Assembly (NCBI GenBank): GCA_023387735.1
Contig: JAEWHP010000029.1
Span: forward strand, 1-52,436
Direction of reading: 5' to 3'
Source of the DNA: Pseudomonadota bacterium
GTDB taxonomy: Bacteria > Pseudomonadota > Alphaproteobacteria > Rhizobiales > Xanthobacteraceae
DNA: 52,436 nucleotides
Each line of letters opens with the position of its first letter. The stretch's first letter is position 1. Positions 17,906 through 26,789 of this stretch are shown here, in pieces. The notes below the pieces were generated by a model that made no database searches, was not told where the DNA came from, and was given only the letters and a program-made list of their open reading frames with translations. A program made the translations under genes and the position numbers.

Positions 17906-18286
17906 ATGAACTTGCCCCGGAACGTGCAGAGGTTTGAGGCGCTGCTCTATATGTCGCTGACGCTGGACGCGGTGTCGGTGGCGTTTCAGGATCGCACGCC
18001 GAAAGGCGACATCACGGAGCAGGCGATCAACGTGGCGACCGTGATCTCGGGCGGCATGATCCTGCTGCTGGTCTATTTCGTCTGGCTCGCCGCCCAGCGC
18101 CGCAAGAACTGGCCGCGCTGGGTGCTGGTCGCCGCCCTGGTATTGTCGGTGATTTCGCTGGTGCCTTCGATTGCCGGGAGCGGCTTGCAGTTCGACAACG
18201 GCATCGCGATTATCTCCTGCGCGCTGACCGCGATGGGGCTTTATCTGTCCTTCACCGGCGACGCGCAGGACTGGTTTAACGCGTAG
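17906..18286 (+). CDS. Small four-helix membrane protein of unknown function
   Basis: 126 residues with about four hydrophobic segments (around residues 10-25, 45-65, 75-95 and 100-118). The second ends in a basic AAQRRKNWPRW turn that places a loop on the cytoplasmic side. I recognise no domain, though similar proteins occur in Bradyrhizobium. It follows era by 37 bases and may belong to the lepB-rnc-era transcript. A repeat element follows directly. Confidence 0.7.
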   Translation: MNLPRNVQRFEALLYMSLTLDAVSVAFQDRTPKGDITEQAINVATVISGGMILLLVYFVWLAAQRRKNWPRWVLVAALVLSVISLVPSIAGSGLQFDNGIAIISCALTAMGLYLSFTGDAQDWFNA

Positions 18287-18297
18287 CAGCAGGCTCT

Positions 18298-18371
18298 GTC
18301 ATTCCGGGGCCCGAAGCGAACCCGGAATCTCGAGATTCCGGGTCTGGTCCTTCGGACCATCCCGGAATGAC
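18298..18371. repeat. GTCATTCCGG-type dispersed repeat, copy 1
   Basis: Ends GTCATTCCGG and CCGGAATGAC are inverted repeats. The centre holds the palindrome CCGGAATCTCGAGATTCCGG and a further GGTCC-TTCG-GGACC hairpin. Related copies lie at 37651-37762 and 46664-46766 in this window. Confidence 0.85.
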
Positions 18372-18419
18372 GGCCGTTGTGGCACTGCCCACCTCACCGA
18401 AATCCTGTAAACTCCCGCC

Positions 18420-19172
18420 ATGGAATGGACCGACGAAGGCATCGTGCTCGGGGTGCGGCGGCATGGCGAATCTTCCGCCATCGTCGAGCTGCTGACGCGC
18501 AGCCACGGGCGCCATCTCGGGCTGGTGCGGGGCGGCTCCTCGTCGCGGATGCGGCCGTTGCTGCAGCCCGGCAACAGCGTCACCGCGGTGTGGCGGGCGC
18601 GGCTCGACGAACACCTCGGCTATTACCAGGTCGAAGGTACGCGGCTGCGAGCGGCGACGTTGTTGGCGTCGTCGTACGCGGTCTATGGCGTCACCCATCT
18701 GGCGGCGCTGGCGCGGCTGCTGCCGGAGCGCGATCCGCACGAGGACATCTACGAGATGCTCGACCGCACGCTGGATGATTTCGACGATGCCGGCGGGGCG
18801 GCGGCGCACCTCATCCGGTTCGAACTCGCGATGCTCGCCGAGCTCGGCTTCGGGCTCGACCTGGAAAACTGCGCCGCCACCGGCGCGACCGCTGAACTGA
18901 TCTACGTCTCGCCGAAATCCGGCGGGGCAGTGTCGCGGGCGGCCGGGGAGCCGTACCGCGACCGGCTGCTGCGTTTGCCGGCCTTCCTGCGCGAAGGCGA
19001 GGCGGGTGACAACGGCTGGTCGGATCAGGATTTGCAGGACGGCTTTCGGCTGACGGGCCTGTTTTTGCTCCGCCACGTTCTGGAACCGCGCGGGCAGGGC
19101 CATTCGGATGCGCGAGACGGGTTCATCAACGCGGTAACGAGGTATCGGGCGCGAATCAGTTCCTCGGCGTGA
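18420..19172 (+). CDS. recO: DNA repair protein RecO
   Basis: 250 residues. The N-terminal OB fold begins MEWTDEGIVLGVRRHGESS and continues GRHLGLVRGGSSSRMRPLLQPG; the helical C-terminal half includes FELAMLAELGFGLDLENCAATG, the usual site of the zinc-binding region, here with only one Cys. RecO loads RecA onto SSB-coated gaps together with RecR. There is no clear Shine-Dalgarno, but the protein N-terminus matches the family exactly. Confidence 0.95.
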   Translation: MEWTDEGIVLGVRRHGESSAIVELLTRSHGRHLGLVRGGSSSRMRPLLQPGNSVTAVWRARLDEHLGYYQVEGTRLRAATLLASSYAVYGVTHLAALARLLPERDPHEDIYEMLDRTLDDFDDAGGAAAHLIRFELAMLAELGFGLDLENCAATGATAELIYVSPKSGGAVSRAAGEPYRDRLLRLPAFLREGEAGDNGWSDQDLQDGFRLTGLFLLRHVLEPRGQGHSDARDGFINAVTRYRARISSSA

Positions 19173-19187
19173 CCGTCTCCCCGATCC

Positions 19188-19305
19188 GTCGTCCCCGCGA
19201 AGGCGGGGACCCATACTCCGCGGCCCGTCCATAGCCCTGTGGCGCAAGCCACTTTTCGCCGCAAACACCTGTGGTTATGGGCCCCTGCGTGCGCAGGAGC
19301 GACAT
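19188..19305. repeat. CGTCGTCCCCGCGAAGGCGGGGACC-type dispersed repeat
   Basis: The left arm holds the hairpin GTCCCCGC-GAAG-GCGGGGAC, then ACCCATACT. The right arm reads GGTTATGGGCCCCTGCGTGC followed by GCAGGAGCGACA. I know this long imperfect palindrome as a frequent intergenic element in Bradyrhizobium (memory). It lies between recO and parC. Confidence 0.75.
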
Positions 19306-19357
19306 CAGCCCTGATTCAATTCTTGCCCGATTCACCGCAAAAGTTTAACGCCTCCCC

Positions 19358-21613
19358 ATGGGAAAACGAGTACCGCCGCCGGAAGAGCCGGCTGAAATCC
19401 ACGAGGTCATGCTGCGCGATGCGCTCGAAGAGCGCTATCTCGCCTACGCGCTATCGACCATCATGCACCGCGCCTTGCCGGACGCCCGCGACGGGCTGAA
19501 GCCGGTGCACCGGCGCATCCTCTACGGCATGCGCCTGCTGCGGCTCGATCCGGGCACGCCGTTCAAGAAGTCGGCCAAGATCGTCGGCGACGTGATGGGC
19601 TCGTTCCATCCGCATGGCGACCAGGCGATCTACGACGCCATGGTGCGCCTCGCACAGGATTTCTCCTCGCGCTATCCGCTGGTCGACGGCCAGGGCAATT
19701 TCGGCAATATCGACGGCGATAATCCGGCCGCCTACCGCTACACCGAAGCGCGCATGACCGATGTCGCCCGGCTGTTGCTGGAAGGCATCGACGAGGACGG
19801 CGTCGACTTCCGCCCGAACTACGACGGCCAGAGCAAGGAGCCGGTGGTTCTGCCCGGCGGCTTTCCGAACCTGCTCGCCAACGGCGCGCAGGGTATCGCG
19901 GTCGGCATGGCCACCTCGATCCCGCCGCACAACGCCGCCGAACTGTGCGACGCCGCGCTGCATCTGATCGAGAAGCCCGAAGCCAAGTCGAAGTCGCTGC
20001 TGAAATGGGTCAAGGGCCCTGATTTCCCGACCGGTGGCATCATCGTCGACTCCAAGGAAAGCATCGCCGAAGCCTACATGACCGGGCGCGGCTCGTTCCG
20101 TACCCGCGCCAAGTGGGTCCAGGAAGAGGGCGCTCGCGGCACCTGGGTCGTCGTCATCACCGAAATTCCCTGGCTGGTGCAGAAGTCGCGGCTGGTCGAG
20201 AAGATCGCCGAACTGCTCAACGAGAAGAAGCTGCCGCTGGTCGGCGACGTCCGCGACGAGTCGGCCGAAGACGTTCGCCTCATCATCGAGCCGAAGTCCC
20301 GCGCGGTTGATCCGGCGCTGATGATGGAATCACTGTTCCGGCTCACCGAGCTCGAGAGCAAGATTTCGCTCAATCTCAACGTGCTGATCAAGGGCAAGAT
20401 CCCCAAGGTGGTGGGACTTGCCGAGTGCCTGCGCGAATGGCTCGACCATCTGCGCGACGTGCTGGTTCGCCGCTCCAACTACCGCAAGGCGCAGATCGAG
20501 AACCGGCTCGAAATCCTCGGCGGTTACCTGATCGCCTATCTGAACATCGACAAGGTGATCAAGATCATCCGCACCGAGGATGAGCCGAAGCCGGCCTTGA
20601 TCAAGGCGTTCAAGCTGACGGAAATCCAGGCCGAGGCCATCCTCAACATGCGCCTGCGCTCCTTGCGCAAGCTCGAGGAATTCGAGATCCGCACCGAGGA
20701 CAAGAACCTTCGCAACGAATTGAAGGGCCTCAAGGCGCTGCTCGCTTCCGAAGCCGAGCAATGGTCCAAGGTCGGCGAGCAGGTCCGGAAAGTGCGCGAT
20801 TTGTTCGGGCCGAAGACGCCGCTCGGCAAGCGCCGCACGCAATTCGCCGACGCGCCCGAGCACGATCTTGCCGCGATCGAGGAAGCCTTCGTCGAGCGCG
20901 AGCCGTGCACGATCGTGATTTCCGAAAAAGGCTGGGTGCGTACGCTCAAGGGCCATGTCGAGGACATCTCGGGGCTTGCGTTCAAGACCGACGACAAGCT
21001 CGACCATGCCTTCTTCGCCGAGACCACGTCGAAGCTTCTGCTGTTCGCCACCAACGGCAAGTTCTATTCGCTCGACGTCGCAAAGCTGCCGGGCGGCCGC
21101 GGCCATGGCGAACCGATCCGCATGTTCATCGACCTCGAGCAGGATGCCGCGATCGTGTCGTTGTTCGTCAACAAGGGCGAACGCAAATTCCTGATCGCGA
21201 GCAGCGAGGGCCAGGGTTTCGTCGTCAAGGAAGAGGATTGCGTCAGCAACACCCGCAAGGGCAAGCAGGTGCTCAACGTCACCATGCCGAACGAGGCCTG
21301 CGCGATCACCACGGTGGCCGGCGATACCGTTGCCGTGATCGGCTCCAACCACAAGATGGTGCTGTTCCCGCTCGACCAGATCCCGGAGATGGCGCGCGGC
21401 CGTGGCGTGCGCCTGCAGAAATATTCCAGCGCCAAGCTGTCCGATGTCGCGGTGTTCGAGTTCAAGGCCGGGCTCACCTGGAAAGACTCCGCCGGCCGCG
21501 AGCAGAGCATGAGCGCCAAGGATCTGGCCGACTGGCGCGGCAACCGCGCCGACGCCGGCCGCCTCGCACACGGCCTGCCGAAGTCGAACAAGTTCCTGCG
21601 CGGTGTGGAATAA
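19358..21613 (+). CDS. parC: DNA topoisomerase IV subunit A
   Basis: 751 residues. The breakage-reunion domain includes YAMSTIMHRALPDARDGLKP-like sequence, KSAKIVGDVMG, and HPHGDQAIYDAMVR. The active-site tyrosine is Y128 in AAYRYTEARM. A C-terminal beta-pinwheel follows. The length and the lack of a GyrA box identify ParC rather than GyrA. It decatenates daughter chromosomes with ParE, which is not in this window. At the position of E. coli Ser80 the protein has Gln89, and Asp93 replaces Glu84. Confidence 0.94.
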   Translation: MGKRVPPPEEPAEIHEVMLRDALEERYLAYALSTIMHRALPDARDGLKPVHRRILYGMRLLRLDPGTPFKKSAKIVGDVMGSFHPHGDQAIYDAMVRLAQDFSSRYPLVDGQGNFGNIDGDNPAAYRYTEARMTDVARLLLEGIDEDGVDFRPNYDGQSKEPVVLPGGFPNLLANGAQGIAVGMATSIPPHNAAELCDAALHLIEKPEAKSKSLLKWVKGPDFPTGGIIVDSKESIAEAYMTGRGSFRTRAKWVQEEGARGTWVVVITEIPWLVQKSRLVEKIAELLNEKKLPLVGDVRDESAEDVRLIIEPKSRAVDPALMMESLFRLTELESKISLNLNVLIKGKIPKVVGLAECLREWLDHLRDVLVRRSNYRKAQIENRLEILGGYLIAYLNIDKVIKIIRTEDEPKPALIKAFKLTEIQAEAILNMRLRSLRKLEEFEIRTEDKNLRNELKGLKALLASEAEQWSKVGEQVRKVRDLFGPKTPLGKRRTQFADAPEHDLAAIEEAFVEREPCTIVISEKGWVRTLKGHVEDISGLAFKTDDKLDHAFFAETTSKLLLFATNGKFYSLDVAKLPGGRGHGEPIRMFIDLEQDAAIVSLFVNKGERKFLIASSEGQGFVVKEEDCVSNTRKGKQVLNVTMPNEACAITTVAGDTVAVIGSNHKMVLFPLDQIPEMARGRGVRLQKYSSAKLSDVAVFEFKAGLTWKDSAGREQSMSAKDLADWRGNRADAGRLAHGLPKSNKFLRGVE

Positions 21614-21623
21614 CTCTTCACCA

Positions 21624-21649
21624 GTCGTCCCGGCGAAGGCCGGGACGAC
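21624..21649. repeat. Perfect 11-bp hairpin after parC
   Basis: GTCGTCCCGGC and GCCGGGACGAC flank a GAAG tetraloop, 10 bases after the parC stop. There is no T-run, so it looks like a short REP-type element rather than a canonical terminator. It resembles the left arm of the repeat at 19188-19305. Confidence 0.75.
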
Positions 21650-21707
21650 GGAGGAGATGGCCGCGCCATCGCGATCTCCTCACTGTGATAGTATTCAAAT
21701 TTCGTCG

Positions 21708-21719
21708 CGCTATATAGCG
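21708..21719. promoter_or_regulatory. 12-bp palindrome upstream of CDF exporter
   Basis: CGCTATATAGCG is a perfect palindrome ending 5 bases before the ATG at 21725. A bound repressor here would block initiation. The role as an operator is inferred from position only. Confidence 0.4.
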
Positions 21720-21724
21720 TGACC

Positions 21725-22672
21725 ATGGCGCACCATCACGCTCACCACGATCACTCCCACGCGCATGGCCATTCCCATGGTCATGCTGGCCACAGCCACG
21801 CGCCTGACAATTTCGGCCGGGCGTTCGCGATCGGCGCCGCGCTCAATACCGCGTTCGTCATCGCCGAGCTGATCTTCGGCTACACCGCCAATTCGCTGGC
21901 GCTGATTTCGGATGCCCTTCACAATCTCTCCGACGTGGTCGCGCTGCTGCTGGCGTGGGGCGCGGCATGGCTTGCGCAGAAGCAGCCGACGCAGCGGCAT
22001 ACCTACGGCTATCGCCGCGCCTCGATCCTGGCGGCCCTGTTCAACGCCGGCCTGCTGCTGGTCGCGGTCGGCGGCATCGTCGTCGAGGCGGTCAACCGCC
22101 TGGCCGATCCCGCGCCGGTCGCGGGGCTGACCGTCATCCTGGTCGCGGCGCTCGGCGTTCTCGTCAACGGCGGTACGGCGCTGTTGTTCATGCGTGGCCG
22201 CCATGGCGATCTCAATATCCGGGGCGCCTATCTGCACATGGCGGCCGATGCCGGCGTCTCGCTCGGCGTGGTGATCGCTGCCGGCATCATCATGCTGACC
22301 GGCTGGCTGTGGCTCGATCCCGCGATCAGCCTCGTGATTGCGGCCGTGGTGTTCTGGAGCGGCTGGGGACTCGCCCGCGACAGCGTCAACCTCGCGCTCG
22401 ATGGCGTGCCGCGCGGCATCGTCCTCATGGAGGTGAGGGAATATCTCGCCGCGCTGGAAGGCGTCTCGGAGGTGCACGACCTCCACGTCTGGGCCATGAG
22501 CACGAACGAGACCGCGCTGACCGCACATCTGGTGCGGCCCGCCGGCAGCGACGACGCCTTCCTGCATCGCGTCTGCGCCGAACTCTCGCACCGTTTCGGG
22601 ATTCACCACGCAACGCTGCAGATCGAAATCAGCGGCGACGCCTGCAAGCTCGCGCCGGAGGAGATGGTGTAG
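21725..22672 (+). CDS. Cation diffusion facilitator (Zn/Co/Cd exporter)
   Basis: 315 residues. The His-rich N-terminus (HHHAHHDHSHAHGHSHGHAGHSHA) is a metal-binding tail. Six membrane segments carry the CDF sites: ALISDALHNLSD in TM2 (HxxxD motif of the intramembrane zinc site) and AYLHMAADAGVS in TM5 (HxxxD). The C-terminal cytoplasmic domain EVREYLAALEGVSEVHDLHVW is the conserved dimerisation/metal-sensing fold. It exports Zn2+ and similar cations by proton antiport. GTG 21719 is an alternative in-frame start. No Shine-Dalgarno is visible, so translation may be leaderless or start at this ATG with a weak site. CzcD/ZitB are the nearest named families. Confidence 0.93.
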   Translation: MAHHHAHHDHSHAHGHSHGHAGHSHAPDNFGRAFAIGAALNTAFVIAELIFGYTANSLALISDALHNLSDVVALLLAWGAAWLAQKQPTQRHTYGYRRASILAALFNAGLLLVAVGGIVVEAVNRLADPAPVAGLTVILVAALGVLVNGGTALLFMRGRHGDLNIRGAYLHMAADAGVSLGVVIAAGIIMLTGWLWLDPAISLVIAAVVFWSGWGLARDSVNLALDGVPRGIVLMEVREYLAALEGVSEVHDLHVWAMSTNETALTAHLVRPAGSDDAFLHRVCAELSHRFGIHHATLQIEISGDACKLAPEEMV

Positions 22673-22811
22673 CTCAAGCGGATTGGGTTCTTAGGTCCTT
22701 GCCAACTACCCGCTGCGGACCTAGCTTGCTTTCATCGGGGACGAAGCAGGCTCCCCGTCAGACGGTCCGCCGTCCAAGCTCTGCGCACACTCGACGTGTC
22801 GAGGATGGCGC

Positions 22812-24050
22812 ATGGACTCCGTGACCGATATCGCGACCCAACCAAAACCCTCTACCGGAAGCGCGCTGATTTCGCTGCTCTATCTCGCACGCGGCCTGCG
22901 CGGCTTTGGCGACGGGTTCGCCATCATCATCCTGCCGGCCTACATGACAGCGCTCGGCTTTGATGCGGTCGCGGTCGGCATTGTCGCGACCGCGTCGCTG
23001 CTCGGAACGGCGCTGCTGACGCTGCTCACGGGCTGGATCGCGCCGCGCCACGATCTGCGGGCGCTGCTGATCTTCGGCGCCGGCCTGATGGCGGCGACCG
23101 GGCTGGCGTTTCCGGCTGTAGAGCATTTCGTGCTGATCGTGCTGGTGGCGTTCATCGGCACCATCAATCCCTCCGGCGGCGATCTTGGCGTACTGGTGCC
23201 GCTCGAACACGCCGTGCTGGCGAAGAGCGCGAGCGATGACCGCCGCACGCACGTGTTCGCGCGCTACAGTCTGATCGGGGCGCTCTGCACCGCCGCCGGC
23301 TCGCTGGCGGCGACCTTGCCGGATTTCCTGGTTGCGCATGGCGGCACCACGCTCGGCGCGTTCAGGCTGATGTTCTATGCCTATGCTGCGCTCGGAATCC
23401 TGAGCGCTGTGCTCTATCGCCATGTGCCGCATGCCCGCGGCGCGGAGAGGGCGCAGCAGGCGCCGCTCGGCCCTTCGCGCGGCACCGTCTACAAGCTGGC
23501 CGCGCTGTTCAGCGTCGATGCGTTTGCCGGCGGCTTCGTCGCCCAGTCCCTGCTGGTGCTCTGGCTGTTCGAGCGCTTCGATCTCTCGCTGTCGGCGGCC
23601 GGCGTGTTTTTCTTCTGGTCGAGCACGCTGAGCGCCTTCTCCTATCCGGTCGCGGCCTGGATTGGCAAACGTGTCGGCCTCGTCAACACCATGGTGTTCA
23701 CGCATATCCCCTCCAGCATCTTCCTCATCCTGGCGGCATTCTCGCCAAATCTCTATCTGGCGCTCGGGCTGTTGCTGCTGCGCTCGGCGCTGTCGCAGAT
23801 GGATGTGCCGACCCGCACGTCTTACGTGATGGCCGTGGTGACCCCGGCTGAACGGCCGGCGGCGGCCAGCGTCACCGCCGTGCCGCGCAGCCTTGCATCC
23901 GCCATCAGTCCGGCGATATCGGGCGCGCTGTTGATGACGGCGTTTCCGGGCCTGCCGCTGGTGGTGTGCGGCGCGCTCAAGATCGGCTACGACCTCGCGC
24001 TGCTGTATTCATTTCGCAACATCAAGCCGCCGGAGGAGCGGGGACGTTAG
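22812..24050 (+). CDS. MFS transporter, substrate unknown
   Basis: 412 residues with twelve predicted membrane helices and the MFS loop 2-3 pattern reduced to GWIAPRHDLRALL. The N-terminus (about 20 residues) is soluble. A GARG-type turn and the second-half repeat starting KLAALFSVDAFAGGF show the two-fold MFS symmetry. It begins after a GAGGATGG site. It follows the CDF gene by 139 bases and may be transcribed separately. The substrate cannot be named from sequence. Confidence 0.88.
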   Translation: MDSVTDIATQPKPSTGSALISLLYLARGLRGFGDGFAIIILPAYMTALGFDAVAVGIVATASLLGTALLTLLTGWIAPRHDLRALLIFGAGLMAATGLAFPAVEHFVLIVLVAFIGTINPSGGDLGVLVPLEHAVLAKSASDDRRTHVFARYSLIGALCTAAGSLAATLPDFLVAHGGTTLGAFRLMFYAYAALGILSAVLYRHVPHARGAERAQQAPLGPSRGTVYKLAALFSVDAFAGGFVAQSLLVLWLFERFDLSLSAAGVFFFWSSTLSAFSYPVAAWIGKRVGLVNTMVFTHIPSSIFLILAAFSPNLYLALGLLLLRSALSQMDVPTRTSYVMAVVTPAERPAAASVTAVPRSLASAISPAISGALLMTAFPGLPLVVCGALKIGYDLALLYSFRNIKPPEERGR

Positions 24051-24058
24051 CTAGAGGA

Positions 24059-24304
24059 CTAACCTGTTCGCCGTTCGAGCGGGAGCGCCTCCATCGATCG
24101 GCGCTGGTCGCGACGGTGCGACCACAGTTTCAGCTTCACCTCCTGCGCGCGGGCGGGCTTCTCAAAGCGAAACGCGATCTTCTGGCTCGCCTGGACCTGG
24201 TACTTGGCGGCCTGCGCCAGCCAGTACCATTTTTTCTCAGGTTCGCTGAGCGCGCGCAGACGGCACTCGGCTTCCAGTTCGCATAGACGGGTGACTTCGT
24301 TCAT
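24059..24304 (-). CDS. Small basic protein of unknown function
   Basis: 81 residues starting MNEVTRLCELEAECRLRAL, predicted helical, with EPEKKWYWLAQAAKYQVQASQ and a basic C-terminus ending LPLERRTG. The ATG at 24304 is preceded by GGAATT; an upstream in-frame ATG at 24352 lacks a site. Codon use is like that of the neighbours, and the protein looks like a conserved Bradyrhizobium-type hypothetical. It converges on the MFS gene with an 8-base gap. Function unknown. Confidence 0.65.
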   Translation of the reverse strand: MNEVTRLCELEAECRLRALSEPEKKWYWLAQAAKYQVQASQKIAFRFEKPARAQEVKLKLWSHRRDQRRSMEALPLERRTG

Positions 24305-24720
24305 TGCCAATTCCAGAACTCGGTAGCTCAAACCTAGCGTTACCTCGAACAACCGGCAAATTGGTTTCCGGTTATTATATCCTGATGACGAAAAGGTCTT
24401 AGCAGCGGGCTAGGGAGGTACGGCGCAATTTAGCGAAATTAGGGACGCGTTTGATGCGATAGTTTGCTCAAAGCCAAGCAAACACGGCAATTGCAGCGCC
24501 AAACGTGCAGATTCGGCCGCCCGCGCGTACAGGCCCATGGCCGAGACTCTGAGTGCGTTGACGCACCCTGCAACGCAGCGGCTACTGGCGATGATCGCTC
24601 TGCTGACACCTGCCGCCAAATCGAAAAAAAATCGCGCAGTGAAAAGTTTTGACTCGCGCGAGTGGTCGGCTGCGATCATATGTTCAGCAAGCTGCGGCGC
24701 CGGCGATGGGGCGGGAGACT
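24305..24720. other. Intergenic stretch, no gene recognised
   Basis: 416 bases upstream of both the small protein (minus) and the EamA transporter (plus). The base composition is more mixed and AT-richer than the flanking genes. An 89-codon frame on the minus strand (24410-24679) has no ribosome binding site or recognisable product and I do not call it. Confidence 0.45.
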
Positions 24721-25602
24721 ATGTCGGGCGAATGGGTCGGGGTTGCGATCGCGCTGGTCTCGAGCTGCCTTGGTGGGACTGCGGCGGCGATCACGCGCTA
24801 TCTCGCCGGAAATGCTGACCCGATCACGCTGGCGATCCTGCGTTGGGGCATCGGCTTTTGCTGCGTGCTGCCGGCAGCGCTGTTGCTGAAGGCACGATGG
24901 CCGCAACAGCGAGACTGGCCTGCCGTTGCCGCGCTCGGCTTCGCCTTCTTCGGCGTGTTCTTCGTGCTCTACAACGTCGCGATGTCCTACACGACGGCGG
25001 CACGCGCCTCACTCGCGCTGGCCACACTGCCGCTGCAAACCATGCTGGTGGGCGCGCTGCTCGGCATCGAGCCACTGACGAGACGGAAAACGATCGGGGT
25101 GTGCATTGCCGTGCTCGGCGTCTTCGCCGCGCTCGCCACCGGATTGTCGGCGGCGCCGCCGGGCGCGTGGCGCGGCGAGTTGATCATGACCGGCGCCGTG
25201 CTCTGCATGGCGTTCTACAATGTCTGGTCACGCCCGTTCATCCAGCGCTCCAGTCCGCTCGGCTTCCTCGCTGTCGGCATGGGAACCGGTGCCGTGGCGC
25301 TGATCCTGGTCGGATCAGTCTCCGGCAGTATCGCGACGTTGAGCCAACTGACGACGCCGCAATGGATCGCGGGCCTTTACCTCGGCGTCGCAGGTGGTGC
25401 GCTCGCCTTCATCCTGTGGGTGCTGGCGCTGGAGCGGGCGTCGCCCACCCGCGTGGCCAACACCATGACCGTCAACCCGGTGGCAGCTGCGCTGCTTGCC
25501 ACCCAGCTCGTCGGCGAACCGATCACGCCGAACCTCGTGATCGGCCTCGTCGCGGTGTTTGCGGGGATCTGGATCGCGACCTCGGAGATCAAGAAGCCGT
25601 AG
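24721..25602 (+). CDS. EamA-family (DMT) permease
   Basis: 293 residues with ten membrane helices in two EamA repeats. The first begins VGVAIALVSSCLGGTAAAITRYL; the second begins GELIMTGAVLCMAFYNVWSR. The conserved Pro-Asn region ANTMTVNPVAAALLA lies in the penultimate helix, typical of RhaT/YdcZ-like drug/metabolite exporters. The start is ATG 24721 after GGGAGAC; the longer frame from 24649 adds a non-hydrophobic leader. It converges on the MFS gene with a 23-base gap. Substrate unknown. Confidence 0.9.
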   Translation: MSGEWVGVAIALVSSCLGGTAAAITRYLAGNADPITLAILRWGIGFCCVLPAALLLKARWPQQRDWPAVAALGFAFFGVFFVLYNVAMSYTTAARASLALATLPLQTMLVGALLGIEPLTRRKTIGVCIAVLGVFAALATGLSAAPPGAWRGELIMTGAVLCMAFYNVWSRPFIQRSSPLGFLAVGMGTGAVALILVGSVSGSIATLSQLTTPQWIAGLYLGVAGGALAFILWVLALERASPTRVANTMTVNPVAAALLATQLVGEPITPNLVIGLVAVFAGIWIATSEIKKP

Positions 25603-25625
25603 GCTGCGAACTCGCGCGATCGAGT

Positions 25626-26789
25626 TCACGTCGTCGTTCGCGGCGGTCCCTTGCCCAGCAGGAACAGCGCCAGCAACGCCGTGATACTGAGCGCGGAGGA
25701 GACGATCAGCACCCGCGCACCCATCACGTCAATCAGCAGGCCGAACAGCAGCGGCGCCGCGGCCTGCGCCATCCGCGCCGGCGCGCCGATGATGCCGAGG
25801 CGGTAGCCGTAATTCTGTGGACCGAAGATCGCGAGCGGCAGCGTGCCGCGGGCAATCGTCAGGATGCCGTTGCCGGAGCCGTGAAAGATCGCAAACACGC
25901 TGGCGGCGCCACCGCCGGCAAGGCCGAGGATCGCGGCGCCGATCGGATGCGTGATGCAGGCGAGCTTGGTCGAGACCAGCGGATGATAGCGGCTGAGAAA
26001 AGTCGCCTCGAAGATACGGGCGGCCACCTGCGACGGCCCGATCAGGGCGCCGGCGAACACCGCCTGTGTGGTCGTCGCGCCGGCGGCCTCCATCAGGCGC
26101 GGCAGATGCGCCGCCATCGCGCCGGTAACGGTCCAGGCCGCTGCGAATACGAACCCCAATATGATCATGGTGCGATCGATCGGGATATGCGGCTTGACTG
26201 CCGCGGCCACCGCCGCCTTTGCGCCCTTCACCGCCGGCAGCATGATGAGATTGATCGGCAACCCCATCAGGATATGCGCCGCCGCCCAGGCGAAGCAGGT
26301 GTTGCGCCAGCCGATGGTCTCGAGGCCCCATGCGGACAGCGGCCAGCCGACGGTCGACGCAAACCCCGCAATCAGCGTAATCCCGGTGATCGAACGGCGC
26401 GCCGAATCGCCGTAGATGCGTCCGAGCGCGGCGAAGGCGGCATCGTAGAGGCCTGCGCTCATGCCGATACCGAGCAAGAGCCAGGCGGCGATCAGCATGG
26501 GGACCGACGTGGTGAGGCCGAGCAGCGCCAGCCCCGCCGCCAGCACGAGATTCGACATCGACAACACCGGCCGGCCGCCGACCAGGTCGATATGGCGTCC
26601 GATCCGCGGAGCGAGCAGCGCAGAAATGACTTGCGATGCGGAGAACGCAGCAAAGATCCAGTTCGAGGAGACGCCGAGATCGCGTGCGATGGGATCGGCG
26701 AGGATCGCCGGCAGGTAATAGCTCGATGCCCAGGCCAGCGTCTGCGTGGTGCCTAGTCCGATGATGATGGATAGCTGGCTGCGGTTCAC
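25626..26789 (-). CDS. MFS transporter, last gene of arsR-flavoprotein unit
   Basis: 387 residues with twelve membrane helices; the first starts LSIIIGLGTTQTLAWASSYY and the loop 2-3 motif appears as APRIGRHIDLVGGRPVLS. I start it at GTG 26789, whose GTGA overlaps the stop of the preceding MFS gene, implying coupled translation; a longer frame reaches 26927 but lies wholly within the other gene. Pairing of two MFS genes 4 bases overlapped, downstream of an arsR and a flavoprotein, suggests export of an arsenic compound or a related product. The specific substrate is not known. Confidence 0.85.
   Translation of the reverse strand: MNRSQLSIIIGLGTTQTLAWASSYYLPAILADPIARDLGVSSNWIFAAFSASQVISALLAPRIGRHIDLVGGRPVLSMSNLVLAAGLALLGLTTSVPMLIAAWLLLGIGMSAGLYDAAFAALGRIYGDSARRSITGITLIAGFASTVGWPLSAWGLETIGWRNTCFAWAAAHILMGLPINLIMLPAVKGAKAAVAAAVKPHIPIDRTMIILGFVFAAAWTVTGAMAAHLPRLMEAAGATTTQAVFAGALIGPSQVAARIFEATFLSRYHPLVSTKLACITHPIGAAILGLAGGGAASVFAIFHGSGNGILTIARGTLPLAIFGPQNYGYRLGIIGAPARMAQAAAPLLFGLLIDVMGARVLIVSSALSITALLALFLLGKGPPRTTT

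Noticed and set aside
24410..24679. 89-codon minus-strand frame
   Set aside because: No start signal or recognisable sequence, and it spans an AT-richer intergenic patch.
24843..26756. 637-codon frame across two transporter genes
   Set aside because: Overlaps two clear membrane protein genes in other frames; composition is Arg-rich without motifs.
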